64,000 nucleotides of DNA from assembly GCF_900107925.1 (NCBI RefSeq), contig NZ_FNUJ01000002.1:248001-312000 (forward strand), read 5' to 3'. This DNA comes from Amycolatopsis pretoriensis. GTDB taxonomy: Bacteria > Actinomycetota > Actinomycetes > Mycobacteriales > Pseudonocardiaceae. The position numbers and the translations under genes are program-made. The notes under the pieces were generated by a model that was not told the DNA's origin, did not search any database, and saw only the letters and a program-made list of their open reading frames with translations. This document shows, piece by piece, positions 8,176 through 15,504 of this stretch (positions are counted from its first letter, which is position 1; each line of letters opens with the position of its first letter).

Positions 8176-8928
8176 ATGGCCCGGGCCCCCACCGGCGAGT
8201 CGTCCATCGCCCGCGCGGCGCGGATCATCGCCGCCTTCACCGCCGGCGAGACCTCGCTGACCGTCACCGAGATCGCCCGGCGCACCGGCCTGCACATCGC
8301 CACCGCGTCCCGGCTGATCGCCGAGCTGACCACGCACGGCCTGCTCGCCCGCGGCCCCGTGCGCGAGGTCCGCGTCGGCGTCCGGCTGTGGGAGCTCGCC
8401 GCCCGGGCCTCCCCCACGACGTCGCTGCGGGACGCGGCGATGCCGTACCTGGAGGACCTGCACGCGGTCGTCGGCCACCACGCCCAGCTCAGCGTCCTGG
8501 ACGGCGACGACGTCCTGTTCGTGGAACGGCTGTCGGCCCGCGACGCGGTGATCAACTACTCCCAGATCGCCGGCCGGCTGCCGGTGCACCTGTCCTCGAG
8601 CGGGCACGTGCTGCTGGCCTACGCGCCGGCCGAGGCCCGCGAGCGCGTGCTGCGGCGGCCGATGCGGCGCAGCACCGCGGCGACGATCACGACCCCGGAC
8701 GGGCTGGAGCGGGCGTGGGCGGCCGTCCGACGGCAGGGCTACGCGCTGCTGCCCGGACACGTCCACGAGGACGCGACCGGCATCGCGGTCCCGGTCCGCG
8801 ACGCGCTCAACGACGTCGTCGCCGCGCTCTCGATCATCGTCCCCAACGACGACCACGCCCACGCCGGGATCCCCGCCCTGCTGGCGGCGGCCCGGGGCGT
8901 CACCCGGACGCTGTCCGGCCGCCGCTGA
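8176..8928 (+). CDS. IclR family transcriptional regulator
   Basis: A 250-residue regulator. The N-terminal winged helix-turn-helix spans about residues 8-75 (LTVTEIARRTGLHIATASRLI), and the C-terminal IclR effector domain includes INYSQIAGRLPVHLSSSGHVLLA and GIAVPVRDALNDVVAALSI. IclR proteins often control aromatic and acyl catabolic operons by binding pathway intermediates. It diverges from the reductase-P450 operon with only 84 bases between them, so it is the probable regulator of that operon. ATG 8176 precedes the first conserved helix directly. Confidence 0.88.
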   Translation: MARAPTGESSIARAARIIAAFTAGETSLTVTEIARRTGLHIATASRLIAELTTHGLLARGPVREVRVGVRLWELAARASPTTSLRDAAMPYLEDLHAVVGHHAQLSVLDGDDVLFVERLSARDAVINYSQIAGRLPVHLSSSGHVLLAYAPAEARERVLRRPMRRSTAATITTPDGLERAWAAVRRQGYALLPGHVHEDATGIAVPVRDALNDVVAALSIIVPNDDHAHAGIPALLAAARGVTRTLSGRR

Positions 8929-9026
8929 AATTCCGCCGGCCCGGGCTGTCGGATCCGGTGCCGGCCGTTCGTGGAGTGGGTGAGCGGCCGCCACGACGGC
9001 ACACCGCCAGAACCGCAGGAGACGAG

Positions 9027-9860
9027 ATGTCGCACCCGGAACCCGTAGCCCGCCGCATGTACGACCTGGTCGAGCCGATCGGCCTGGTGCCCTACTTCGC
9101 CGACGAGTCGGACGAGGCCCTGATGGCGCTGGGCCTGCGCAACCCGTGGGACGCCTACTTCGCCGGACGGGCCGCGCCGCTCGGCCGCGACGTGCCGGCC
9201 GACGTCGTCCACGCGATCTTCTACAACTTCGCCCCCGGCGAGGTGGCCCGGCACGTCCCGCGCGTCTGGGACCTGACCACGCCCGAAGCGGCGCTGGCGG
9301 CTCGCGAACGGGGCTGCGTCGCGGGGATGCGGCGAATCCTCGGCGACCTCGCCGACGACCCCGCCGTCACGCGCGTCGGTGACCTCCTGCTGAAGGCGGC
9401 GACGAGCGCACCGGTGGAGGGACGGCCCCTGTACGCCGCTTTGCGCGCGCTTCCGGTGCCGCAGGAGCCCGTCGCCCGGCTGTGGCACGCGGCGACGCTG
9501 CTGCGCGAGCACCGCGGTGACGGCCACACCGTCGCGCTGCTGACCGAGGGTATCGGCGGGACGGAGGCTCACGTGCTCCACGCGTTGTCGATCGACCTGC
9601 CGGCCGAGAAGTTCGGCCGCGTGTGGCACCTTCCGGCGGCGCAGCTGACGGCGGTCATCGACGGCATGCGCGCCCGCGGTCTCGTCGGAACCGACGGCTG
9701 GCTGACGGCCGCCGGCCGGGCCACGAAAGAGCGCGTCGAGGCCACGACCGATCGCCTCGCGGAGGCGCCGTACGACGCGTTGAGTCCCGAGGAGCTCGGC
9801 TGTCTGATCGCCGGCCTCGCGCCGATCTCGGCTGCCTTCCGGGCGGTTTTCCCGCTGTAG
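9027..9860 (+). CDS. SCO6745-family protein (MarR-like helix-turn-helix)
   Basis: A 277-residue protein of the actinobacterial SCO6745 family, recognisable from EPIGLVPYFADESDEALMALGLRNPWDAYFAGRAAPLG and the C-terminal EELGCLIAGLAPISAAFRAVFP. The C-terminal half resembles a winged helix (VIDGMRARGLVGTDGWLTAAGRATKERVEATTD) of MarR type. The biological role of the family is unknown; a regulatory role is an inference. AGGAGA at 9018-9023 precedes the ATG at 9027. It is downstream of the IclR gene by 98 bases and may be separately transcribed. Confidence 0.8.
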   Translation: MSHPEPVARRMYDLVEPIGLVPYFADESDEALMALGLRNPWDAYFAGRAAPLGRDVPADVVHAIFYNFAPGEVARHVPRVWDLTTPEAALAARERGCVAGMRRILGDLADDPAVTRVGDLLLKAATSAPVEGRPLYAALRALPVPQEPVARLWHAATLLREHRGDGHTVALLTEGIGGTEAHVLHALSIDLPAEKFGRVWHLPAAQLTAVIDGMRARGLVGTDGWLTAAGRATKERVEATTDRLAEAPYDALSPEELGCLIAGLAPISAAFRAVFPL

Positions 9861-9891
9861 CGGTCAGGCACCACTACAAGATGATAGGGCT

Positions 9892-10431
9892 ATGGATCTC
9901 GGACTAGCATGGACCTGGAACAGCGAGCTGAAGACCTCCGACATCGTCGCCGCTGTGGCTATCGTGCTTGCAACCACCACGGCGACCTTCGCCTACCGCC
10001 AGCTACGAATCGCCAAAGTCAACATCGAGAACGTGCGGAAACAGTTGGCCGAGACCGCTCGAACAAACAGAGCAAGATTCTTGTTCGACATCCTTAAGTG
10101 GTACCTCGACGACAAGTCTCTGCGAGACATGTTCTATCGCCTCGACTACTGAAAGTGGAAATTTGACGCGTTCAACTTCCCGTTGAGCGAAGACGAGCCC
10201 GCCATCGATCACTTGCTGTTCGTGTACGACCTCATCGGCTACTACACCGAAACCGGCGTCATCGAAGAAGGAGAGCTTCCCATCATCAGGTTCGAGGCCA
10301 GCAGGGTCCTTCACAACAAACAAATGGTCAAGTACCTGACCTGGCTCGACAGCGAGTATGCAGCCGTCGGAATCACCGGCCCGGCCTACGCCCATGCGCG
10401 CAAGCTGGCCGAAAGGGTGAACCACGGATAA
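9892..10431 (+). pseudogene. Membrane-anchored protein gene interrupted by one in-frame TGA
   Basis: A single frame of 180 codons broken by TGA at 10150-10152. Before the stop are MDLGLAWTWN, one transmembrane helix (DIVAAVAIVLATTTATFAYR) and a charged helix. After it the same frame continues at once with KWKFDAFNFPLSEDEPAIDH and runs to a normal stop. The join LDY-stop-KWKFD looks like a point mutation (for example GGA to TGA), with no frameshift needed. The layout (single helix plus cytoplasmic helical domain) recalls small DUF4760-like proteins, but the family is not certain. G+C and third-position G+C are much lower than in the neighbours, which suggests recent acquisition. Confidence 0.7.
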
Positions 10432-10446
10432 GCGGAGGCCGGCCGG

Positions 10447-10698
10447 CTACAGCGGCAGCGGCCGGTCGGTCACCACGAACTTCATGACCAAGGTCGAGGT
10501 CAGCCGTTGCACGCCGGGGAGCGTTGCCAAGCTCTCGTCGTAGAGTTCCTGGAACGCCGTCTGGTCGCGAGCCACCACACGCAGCAGGTAATCCGGGTCG
10601 CCGAACAGGCGTTGCGCCTGCAGGACGTGCGGGACCTCGGCGACCGCGCTCTCGAACGCGTCGATGCTGGGACGGTCGGCCGGGCTGCGGTACCGGAC
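10447..10698 (-). pseudogene. Lrp/AsnC regulator, C-terminal fragment
   Basis: Leftward frame with the complete C-terminal Lrp/AsnC ligand-binding domain (SIDAFESAVAEVPHVLQAQR, FGDPDYLLRVVARDQ, LATLPGVQRLTSTLVMK) and a normal TAG stop at 10447-10449. The N-terminal DNA-binding half is missing: upstream of about 10698 the sequence changes abruptly into the coding strand of a LysE-type fragment. It is a truncated, presumably dead gene. Confidence 0.75.
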
Positions 10699-10722
10699 CG
10701 TGGTGCCCGCGGTGGCACCGGC

Positions 10723-10992
10723 ACCAGCGGGCTGAACCCGAAGGTGTTCCTGCTGTTCCTCGCCCTGCTGCCGCAGTTCGCCCACGCCGGCGGGGCATGG
10801 CCGGTGACCGCGCAGATCGTCGTGCTCGGTTTGGTGCACACCACCAGCTGCCCGGCCGTCTACACCGGGGTCGGCACCGGCGCCCGGACGGTCCTGCGGG
10901 CACGGCCCGCCGCAGCCCGGGTGGTCAGCCGCGTATCGGGCGCCGCGATGGTCGGGATCGGCGCGCTGCTGATCGTCGAGCAACTGGTCTGA
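10723..10992 (+). pseudogene. LysE family exporter, C-terminal fragment
   Basis: Rightward frame with the second half of a LysE/RhtB amino-acid exporter: LNPKVFLLFLALLPQF is the conserved mid-protein motif, followed by two more hydrophobic helices (TAQIVVLGLVHTTSCPAVYT and VSRVSGAAMVGIGALLIVEQ) and a stop at 10990. The N-terminal three helices are missing. It begins within about 25 bases of the Lrp fragment. The original pair was probably a divergent Lrp-LysE module from which the intergenic region and both 5' halves were deleted. Confidence 0.72.
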
Positions 10993-11010
10993 CGCGTGTC
11001 AGGGCGGTGG

Positions 11011-12003
11011 TCACCGGAGGGAAACGAGGGCGGCGGCGACGCGGGCGACGGTCGGGTCGTCGTCGTGGGCCAGTTGCCGCAGGACGTCGTCTGCGAGGGG
11101 CGCCGGCAGCTCGGCCAGCGCCTGGGTCAGGCGGATCCGCACCGCCGGGTCCCGGGTGCCCGCCAGCTCGCCGGTGAGCGCGCTCAGCACTTCGTCCGCG
11201 CGCCCGTGGCCGGTGGCCAGCGAGCTCAGGACCTCGGCCGCCTCGACGTCGTTGGTCCCCTCGACCACCATGCCGGCGAGGACGGGCACGGCCGCGCTCC
11301 CGCCCCGGCCGCCCGCGGCCAGCGCGGCGGGCCGGCGCACCGCCGGGTCCGGGTCGCCGAGCGCGTCCACGAGGGCCGCGGTCGCCTCGTCGCCCGGCAG
11401 CTCGGCGATCGCCAGCACCGCGCGCCGCCGGATGCCGGCTTCGGGCGAGCGCAGGCCGGCGGCCAGGCTCGCCACGCCGTCGCCGCCGGCCCGGGCGAGC
11501 GCCCACCGGAGCGCGCCGGCGACGTTCGGGTCGGACTCGGCCAGGAGCGCTTTGGCCAGGACGTCGGCGGGCACCGGGCCGTCCTCGGCCGGCGCGAGGA
11601 CGGCCTGCTGCCGGTGTGCCGGATGGGGTGAGTCGAGCCCGTGCAGCAGTTCGACGACGCGCAGGACGTCGGGCCAGCCGTCGGGCGCCGAGGCGTCGAT
11701 GGCCCGGAGCCGTTCGAGCAGCTCCTGCTCCCGCTTCAGCCGGTCTTCCGTCCGCCGGATCAGGTCACCGACCAGAACGGACGGTGGGAAGTCCGCGTCC
11801 GCCAGGGCGATGCCGATCTGCCGCAGCGACAACCCGAGGGACCGCAGGCCTTCCACGTGGAAGATCCGGCGGATGTCCTCTTCGGAGTATTCGCGGTAGC
11901 CGCCGACGGTGCGGCCGGTCGGCCGCACCAGCCCGAGGGAGTCGTAGTGCCGCAGCATCCGCGTGCTCACCCCGGACCGGCGGGCCACCTCGCCGATCAG
12001 CAC
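11011..12003 (-). CDS. MerR family regulator fused to HEAT repeats
   Basis: A 330-residue protein: residues 1-70 are a MerR winged helix (MLIGEVARRSGVSTRMLRHY, GYREYSEEDIRRI), then a coiled coil to about residue 110. The rest consists of HEAT-like alpha-helical repeats (SDPNVAGALRWALARAGGDG, SPEAGIRRRAVLAIAELPGD, DPDPAVRRPAALAAGGRG, DPAVRIRLTQALAELPAP, DDPTVARVAAALVSL). HEAT repeats usually bind protein partners, so the sensor input may be a protein. It overlaps the upstream HEAT gene by 7 bases and shares its MerR-type promoter at 12671-12701, pointing to autoregulation. Confidence 0.85.
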   Translation of the reverse strand: MLIGEVARRSGVSTRMLRHYDSLGLVRPTGRTVGGYREYSEEDIRRIFHVEGLRSLGLSLRQIGIALADADFPPSVLVGDLIRRTEDRLKREQELLERLRAIDASAPDGWPDVLRVVELLHGLDSPHPAHRQQAVLAPAEDGPVPADVLAKALLAESDPNVAGALRWALARAGGDGVASLAAGLRSPEAGIRRRAVLAIAELPGDEATAALVDALGDPDPAVRRPAALAAGGRGGSAAVPVLAGMVVEGTNDVEAAEVLSSLATGHGRADEVLSALTGELAGTRDPAVRIRLTQALAELPAPLADDVLRQLAHDDDPTVARVAAALVSLR

Positions 12004-12650
12004 GCGCGCTCCGGGCCGAGTGCCGCGACCCGCTTCGCCTGGTCGACGGCCAGGTCGAACCCGGCGTCCGGGTCGTGCAGGAGCTGCTCCGTGGCGCGGG
12101 CGTGCGCACGCACCGCCGGGTCGGCGGCGGCCAGGGCCGCCCGCAGGACCGGCTCGATCACGTCCCCGAGCGCGGCCAGGGCCCGGCTGAGGCTCAGGCG
12201 CGTGTCCCGGTCGCCGCGACCGAGCTGGGCGGCCAGCAACGCCGCCAGCTCCTCGCGGTCGCCGTCGGGCACGAGGATGACCGCGGCACGCCAGGCGCTG
12301 CGCTTGACCTCCTCATCGGCGTCGTCGAGCAGCGCCGGCGTGATCGCGGGCCACGCGGCCCGGTCGCCGATCTTCGACAGCGTGTGCAGCGCCTGGCTCC
12401 TGGCCTGCGCGTGCTCCGACCGGACCTCCACGAGCAGCAGCGGGACCACGGTCGCGGCGGGCAGGCGGGTCAAGGCCCAGGTGAGCATGTCGCGCACGAA
12501 GAAGTCCGGCTCGACCGCGCACCGGCCGACGAGCGCGTCGGCGAGCCCGGGGTCGGCGTGCGTGCCGGCGGCGAGCGCGGCTTCCAGGCGGGTGGACGAG
12601 TCGCCGGCGGCGAGCGCGGCGAGCAGGCGCGGGTCCGAGTTGTGGTTCAT
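11997..12650 (-). CDS. HEAT repeat domain protein
   Basis: A 217-residue cytoplasmic protein made almost entirely of HEAT-like repeats (for example SEHAQARSQALHTLSKIGDR, DADEEVKRSAWRAAVILVPDG, DRDTRLSLSRALAALGDV). No catalytic motif, signal peptide or membrane segment. AGGAGGT at 12658-12664 lies just before the ATG. It is the first gene of a two-gene operon with the MerR-HEAT fusion, and the shared repeat type suggests the two proteins interact or came from one ancestor. Function unknown. Confidence 0.8.
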   Translation of the reverse strand: MNHNSDPRLLAALAAGDSSTRLEAALAAGTHADPGLADALVGRCAVEPDFFVRDMLTWALTRLPAATVVPLLLVEVRSEHAQARSQALHTLSKIGDRAAWPAITPALLDDADEEVKRSAWRAAVILVPDGDREELAALLAAQLGRGDRDTRLSLSRALAALGDVIEPVLRAALAAADPAVRAHARATEQLLHDPDAGFDLAVDQAKRVAALGPERAC

Positions 12651-12670
12651 CGCGAGTACCTCCTGCCGCC

Positions 12671-12701
12671 AGTGAAGACCTTGTCACTGTGTCAAGGTCA
12701 A
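12671..12701 (-). promoter_or_regulatory. MerR-type promoter with 19-bp spacer and palindromic operator
   Basis: Reading leftward, -35 TTGACC (12701-12696) and -10 TTCACT (12676-12671) are separated by exactly 19 bases, the elongated spacing typical of MerR-regulated promoters. The spacer holds a 21-base near-perfect palindrome (12678-12698, outer arms ACCTTG/CAAGGT, one mismatch inside). It precedes the HEAT gene by 20 bases, so the MerR-HEAT protein probably twists and activates its own promoter. Confidence 0.75.
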
Positions 12702-12722
12702 GCGGCGGCCGCACCACGAGAA

Positions 12723-12759
12723 CCGGCCACCCGGGAGCCGCGCGCTCCCGGGTGGCCGG
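12723..12759. terminator. Terminator hairpin downstream of the chitin monooxygenase gene
   Basis: Perfect inverted repeat with 15-base G+C-rich arms (12723-12737 and 12745-12759) and a 7-base loop, beginning 5 bases beyond the stop of the leftward AA10 gene. It separates that gene from the MerR-type promoter. There is no T-run. Confidence 0.75.
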
Positions 12760-12764
12760 AGACC

Positions 12765-13277
12765 TCAGCTCACCTGCAGGTCGATGCAGCTGTAGAACGC
12801 GTTCGTCGTGTCCGCGATGTTCCACACCGCCAGCACGGTCTGGCGTCCCGTGTGGTTGCCCAGGTTCACCTGGTGCGACACGGTCTGCGGCGGCTGCTGG
12901 TTGTTGCCGCTGATCTCGGCGACCTTGTCGTTGCCGATCCAGTACTGGTAGTTCGCCGTGCTGTGGCGCGCGGTGAAGGTCCACGTGAACGTCGCCGTGC
13001 GGCCGACCGGGGAAGCCTTCCAGCCCTTGCTGTTGTCGTTCAGCTCGGCGAACTGGGAATTACCGCCGTTGCAGGACTTCAGGCCCTTCGGACCTTCGAC
13101 GCTCTGGGGCTCGTACTTGATGTTTCCGCAGGCCACCGTGCCCTGTGCGCACTGGGCCTGGCGGCTCGCGGGGGAGTTGACGTAGCCGTGCGCGCTCGCG
13201 ATGCCGGCGGGGCTCACCACCACCAGGACCGGTGCCAGGAGTGCACCCGCCGCGGCCGCGACCAGTTTGCGGTTCAT
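12765..13277 (-). CDS. Secreted AA10 lytic polysaccharide monooxygenase (chitin-active type)
   Basis: A 170-residue secreted copper enzyme of auxiliary activity family 10. A signal peptide ends ASA before His30, which becomes the N-terminal histidine of the mature protein (HGYVNSPASRQAQC). The second histidine of the copper brace is in TARHSTANYQYW (about residue 105), and the axial aromatic is in NAFYSCIDL. There is no extra carbohydrate-binding domain. Cysteines are spaced as in chitin-active single-domain members. GGAG before the ATG at 13277 supports this start over an upstream in-frame ATG. A DasR-type box about 100 bases upstream links it to chitin and N-acetylglucosamine control. Confidence 0.9.
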   Translation of the reverse strand: MNRKLVAAAAGALLAPVLVVVSPAGIASAHGYVNSPASRQAQCAQGTVACGNIKYEPQSVEGPKGLKSCNGGNSQFAELNDNSKGWKASPVGRTATFTWTFTARHSTANYQYWIGNDKVAEISGNNQQPPQTVSHQVNLGNHTGRQTVLAVWNIADTTNAFYSCIDLQVS

Positions 13278-13374
13278 ACCAGCTCCTTCGGGGACAGGCT
13301 CGTTCCCCGGGTACGACGAACTCGCGGCGGGGATGCCCACCGCGCCCGGGAAAGGGGTTCGAGCGAAGGAAAAT

Positions 13375-13390
13375 TGTGGTCTAGACCATA
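13375..13390. promoter_or_regulatory. DasR-responsive element (dre)
   Basis: The 12-base palindrome TGGTCTAGACCA at 13377-13388 is identical to the core of the streptomycete dre consensus (ACTGGTCTAGACCACT). It lies about 100 bases upstream of the AA10 gene. DasR represses chitin-utilisation genes until glucosamine-6-phosphate accumulates, so this site predicts such control here. Confidence 0.8.
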
Positions 13391-13536
13391 CGTCGAATCG
13401 GACACCAGGTCAACAGATGGCAAAGTTGAGGTTCATGTTGGTAAGACGCCAACTGTCACCCGATGTTCCGGTCAGCGGGACTTGCCGAGGCGACCAGGCC
13501 GCACCGCGCACCGGCCCTGCCTCTAGGATTCCGCCG

Positions 13537-14190
13537 GTGACCACCTACGACGACACGTTCGAGCACCTCGACGCCTCGGCCCTGCCGGAGCGGCAGCAGA
13601 AGATCCTGGTCGTGATCCGCGACTGGGTGGTCCGCCACGGCTACTCCCCCAGCACCCGCGAGATCGGCGAGGCCGTCGGCCTGCAGTCGACGTCGTCGGT
13701 GTCGAAGCACCTGGCGAGCCTGGAGGACAAGGGTTTCCTGCGTCGCGGGGCCACGGTGTCGCGCCCGATGGACGTGCGCGCGTTCCTGCAGGGCAGCGCA
13801 CCCGCCGAGGACGCCGACTCCGTGCCCGTCCCGGTCGTCGGCGACATCGCCGCCGGCACGCCGATCTCGGCTGTCGAGCACGTCGACGACGTCCTCAAGC
13901 TGCCCCGCGACCTCACCGGGCGCGGCACCGTCTTCGGCCTGCGCGTGCGCGGCGACTCGATGATCGACGCGGCCATCTGCGACGGCGACATCGTCGTGGT
14001 GAAGCAGCAGACCGAGGCCCACTCCGGCCAGATCGTCGCGGCGATGCTCGACGAGGAGGCGACGGTCAAGGTGTACCGCCGCCGCGACGGCCACGTGTAC
14101 CTCGAGCCCCGCAACCCCGCCTACGCCGTCATCGACGGCGACCGGGCGGCGATCCTGGGCGTGGTCGTCTCGGTGCTGCGGAGCGTCTGA
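13537..14190 (+). CDS. LexA-like self-cleaving repressor
   Basis: A 217-residue LexA/S24 protein. The N-terminal winged helix (LPERQQKILVVIRDWVVRHG, STREIGEAVGLQSTSSVSKH) is followed by a short linker and the S24 latent protease. The Ala-Gly scissile bond is at A106-G107 (DIAAGTPI), the catalytic serine is S141 (RGDSMIDAAI) and the lysine K178 (ATVKVY). It would repress DNA-damage genes and cleave itself on RecA filaments. It lacks the usual divergent nrdR neighbour, and I see no GAAC-N4-GTTC type SOS box in the 250 bases upstream, so it may be a paralogue of the main LexA. The GTG at 13537 is the start that fits the family N-terminus. Confidence 0.82.
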   Translation: MTTYDDTFEHLDASALPERQQKILVVIRDWVVRHGYSPSTREIGEAVGLQSTSSVSKHLASLEDKGFLRRGATVSRPMDVRAFLQGSAPAEDADSVPVPVVGDIAAGTPISAVEHVDDVLKLPRDLTGRGTVFGLRVRGDSMIDAAICDGDIVVVKQQTEAHSGQIVAAMLDEEATVKVYRRRDGHVYLEPRNPAYAVIDGDRAAILGVVVSVLRSV

Positions 14191-14196
14191 CCCGCT

Positions 14197-15402
14197 TCAC
14201 CAGGTCACCGGCAGCTCGTAGACGCCGTACACCGACCCGTCGTGCTTGAACGGGACGCGCTCGACCTCGGTCGCCAGCGCCAGCGTCGGGATCCGGCGGT
14301 ACAGCGTGCTGTAGACGACCTGCAGTTCGAGCCGGGCCAGCGGCTGGCCGAGGCACTGGTGGACGCCGAAGCCGAACGCGACGTGCCGGTGCGCGTCGCG
14401 GGTGAGGTCGAGCCGGTCGCCGTCGGGGAAGACCGCCGGGTCGCGGTTGGCGACGTCGTTGGCCATGATCAGGCCCTCGCCCGCGCGGATGGTCTCCCCG
14501 GCGATTTCGATGTCCTCGAGCGCGAGGCGGCGACGGCCGTTGTGCGTGATGTTCAGGTACCGCAGCAGTTCCTCGACCGCCGACGCGACCAGGGCCGGGT
14601 CGTCGGACTCCCGCAGCAGCGCCAGCTGGTCCGGGTGCTCCAGCAGGGCCAGGGTGCCGAGCGCGATCATGTTCGCCGTCGTCTCGTGCCCGGCGATGAG
14701 CAGCAGCACGCCCATCTGCGCCGCCTCGGTCCGGGACAGCTCCCCCGCGTGGACGCGGGTGGCGAGGCCGGACAGCAGGTCGTCGGCGGGCGCCGCCAGC
14801 TTCTCCCCCATCAGCCGGTCGAGGTAGCCGACGAGCGCCTGGTGCCCGGCCGCGCGCTCCTCGGGCTTCGCGTCGCGGCGGATGATGAGCTTGCTGTTCT
14901 CCTGGAAGAAGTCGTGGTCGGCGTACGGGACGCCGAGCAGCTCGCAGATCACCAGTGACGGCACCGGCAGCGCGAACGCCTCGACGAGGTCGACCGGCTT
15001 CGGGCCGGCCAGCAGCCGGTCGAGCTGCTCGTCGACGATCTGCTGCACGGCGGGGCGCAGCGCGGCCGTGCGCCGGATCGTGAACGGCGCGGTGACCATC
15101 TTGCGCAGCCGCGCGTGTTCCGGGTTGTCCATCAGGATGAAGCTGATGCCGGTGCCGCCCTTGGGCAGCGGCGCCGGGCTCGGGTAGCCGGGCCGGGTGA
15201 CGTCGGCGCTCACGCGGGGATCGGCCAGCAGCGACCGCTGCTCGGCGTAGCGCGTCACGAGCCACGGCGTGCTGCCGTCCCACAGCCGGACGCGCGCGAG
15301 CGGTGCCTCCGCCTGCAGCACGCGGGCCGCGGGCGGCGGGTCGAACGGGCAACCGGCGGCGCGCGTCATCGGGAACTCGGGGATTTCGGCGGTGCTCGTC
15401 AT
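14197..15402 (-). CDS. Cytochrome P450, CYP105-like
   Basis: A 401-residue soluble P450 with I-helix AGHETT (237-242), ExxR at E278-R281 and heme loop FGFGVHQCLG with ligand C350. The C-terminal segment (VPFKHDGSVYGVYELPVTW) and LLSGLATRV are typical of the actinomycete CYP105 family, which hydroxylates varied xenobiotics and natural products. No ferredoxin or reductase gene is adjacent, so redox partners must come from elsewhere. It diverges from an MFS exporter with a 102-base gap. Substrate unknown. Confidence 0.87.
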   Translation of the reverse strand: MTSTAEIPEFPMTRAAGCPFDPPPAARVLQAEAPLARVRLWDGSTPWLVTRYAEQRSLLADPRVSADVTRPGYPSPAPLPKGGTGISFILMDNPEHARLRKMVTAPFTIRRTAALRPAVQQIVDEQLDRLLAGPKPVDLVEAFALPVPSLVICELLGVPYADHDFFQENSKLIIRRDAKPEERAAGHQALVGYLDRLMGEKLAAPADDLLSGLATRVHAGELSRTEAAQMGVLLLIAGHETTANMIALGTLALLEHPDQLALLRESDDPALVASAVEELLRYLNITHNGRRRLALEDIEIAGETIRAGEGLIMANDVANRDPAVFPDGDRLDLTRDAHRHVAFGFGVHQCLGQPLARLELQVVYSTLYRRIPTLALATEVERVPFKHDGSVYGVYELPVTW

Positions 15403-15431
15403 CGTTCCTCCGCGGTGGCCGTCAGTTCGTG

Positions 15432-15473
15432 ATCAGTCAACCGAAGACTGCTACGCTAAGTCAAGCGACTGAT
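15432..15473. promoter_or_regulatory. Inverted repeats in the P450/MFS divergent promoter
   Basis: ATCAGTC (15432-15438) is repeated in inverse orientation as GACTGAT (15467-15473), and the right half is itself a palindrome, AGTC-N4-GACT (15459-15470). This is a likely operator for shared control of the divergent P450 and exporter genes. No regulator gene is adjacent. Confidence 0.35.
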
Positions 15474-15504
15474 TTAATTCGGACATCCCCACGGAGGACT
15501 CCTC

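Noticed and set aside
10150..10152. Selenocysteine or programmed readthrough at the TGA
   Set aside because: No SECIS-like hairpin or selenocysteine genes are seen and the residue is not at a redox motif; a simple point mutation explains it better.
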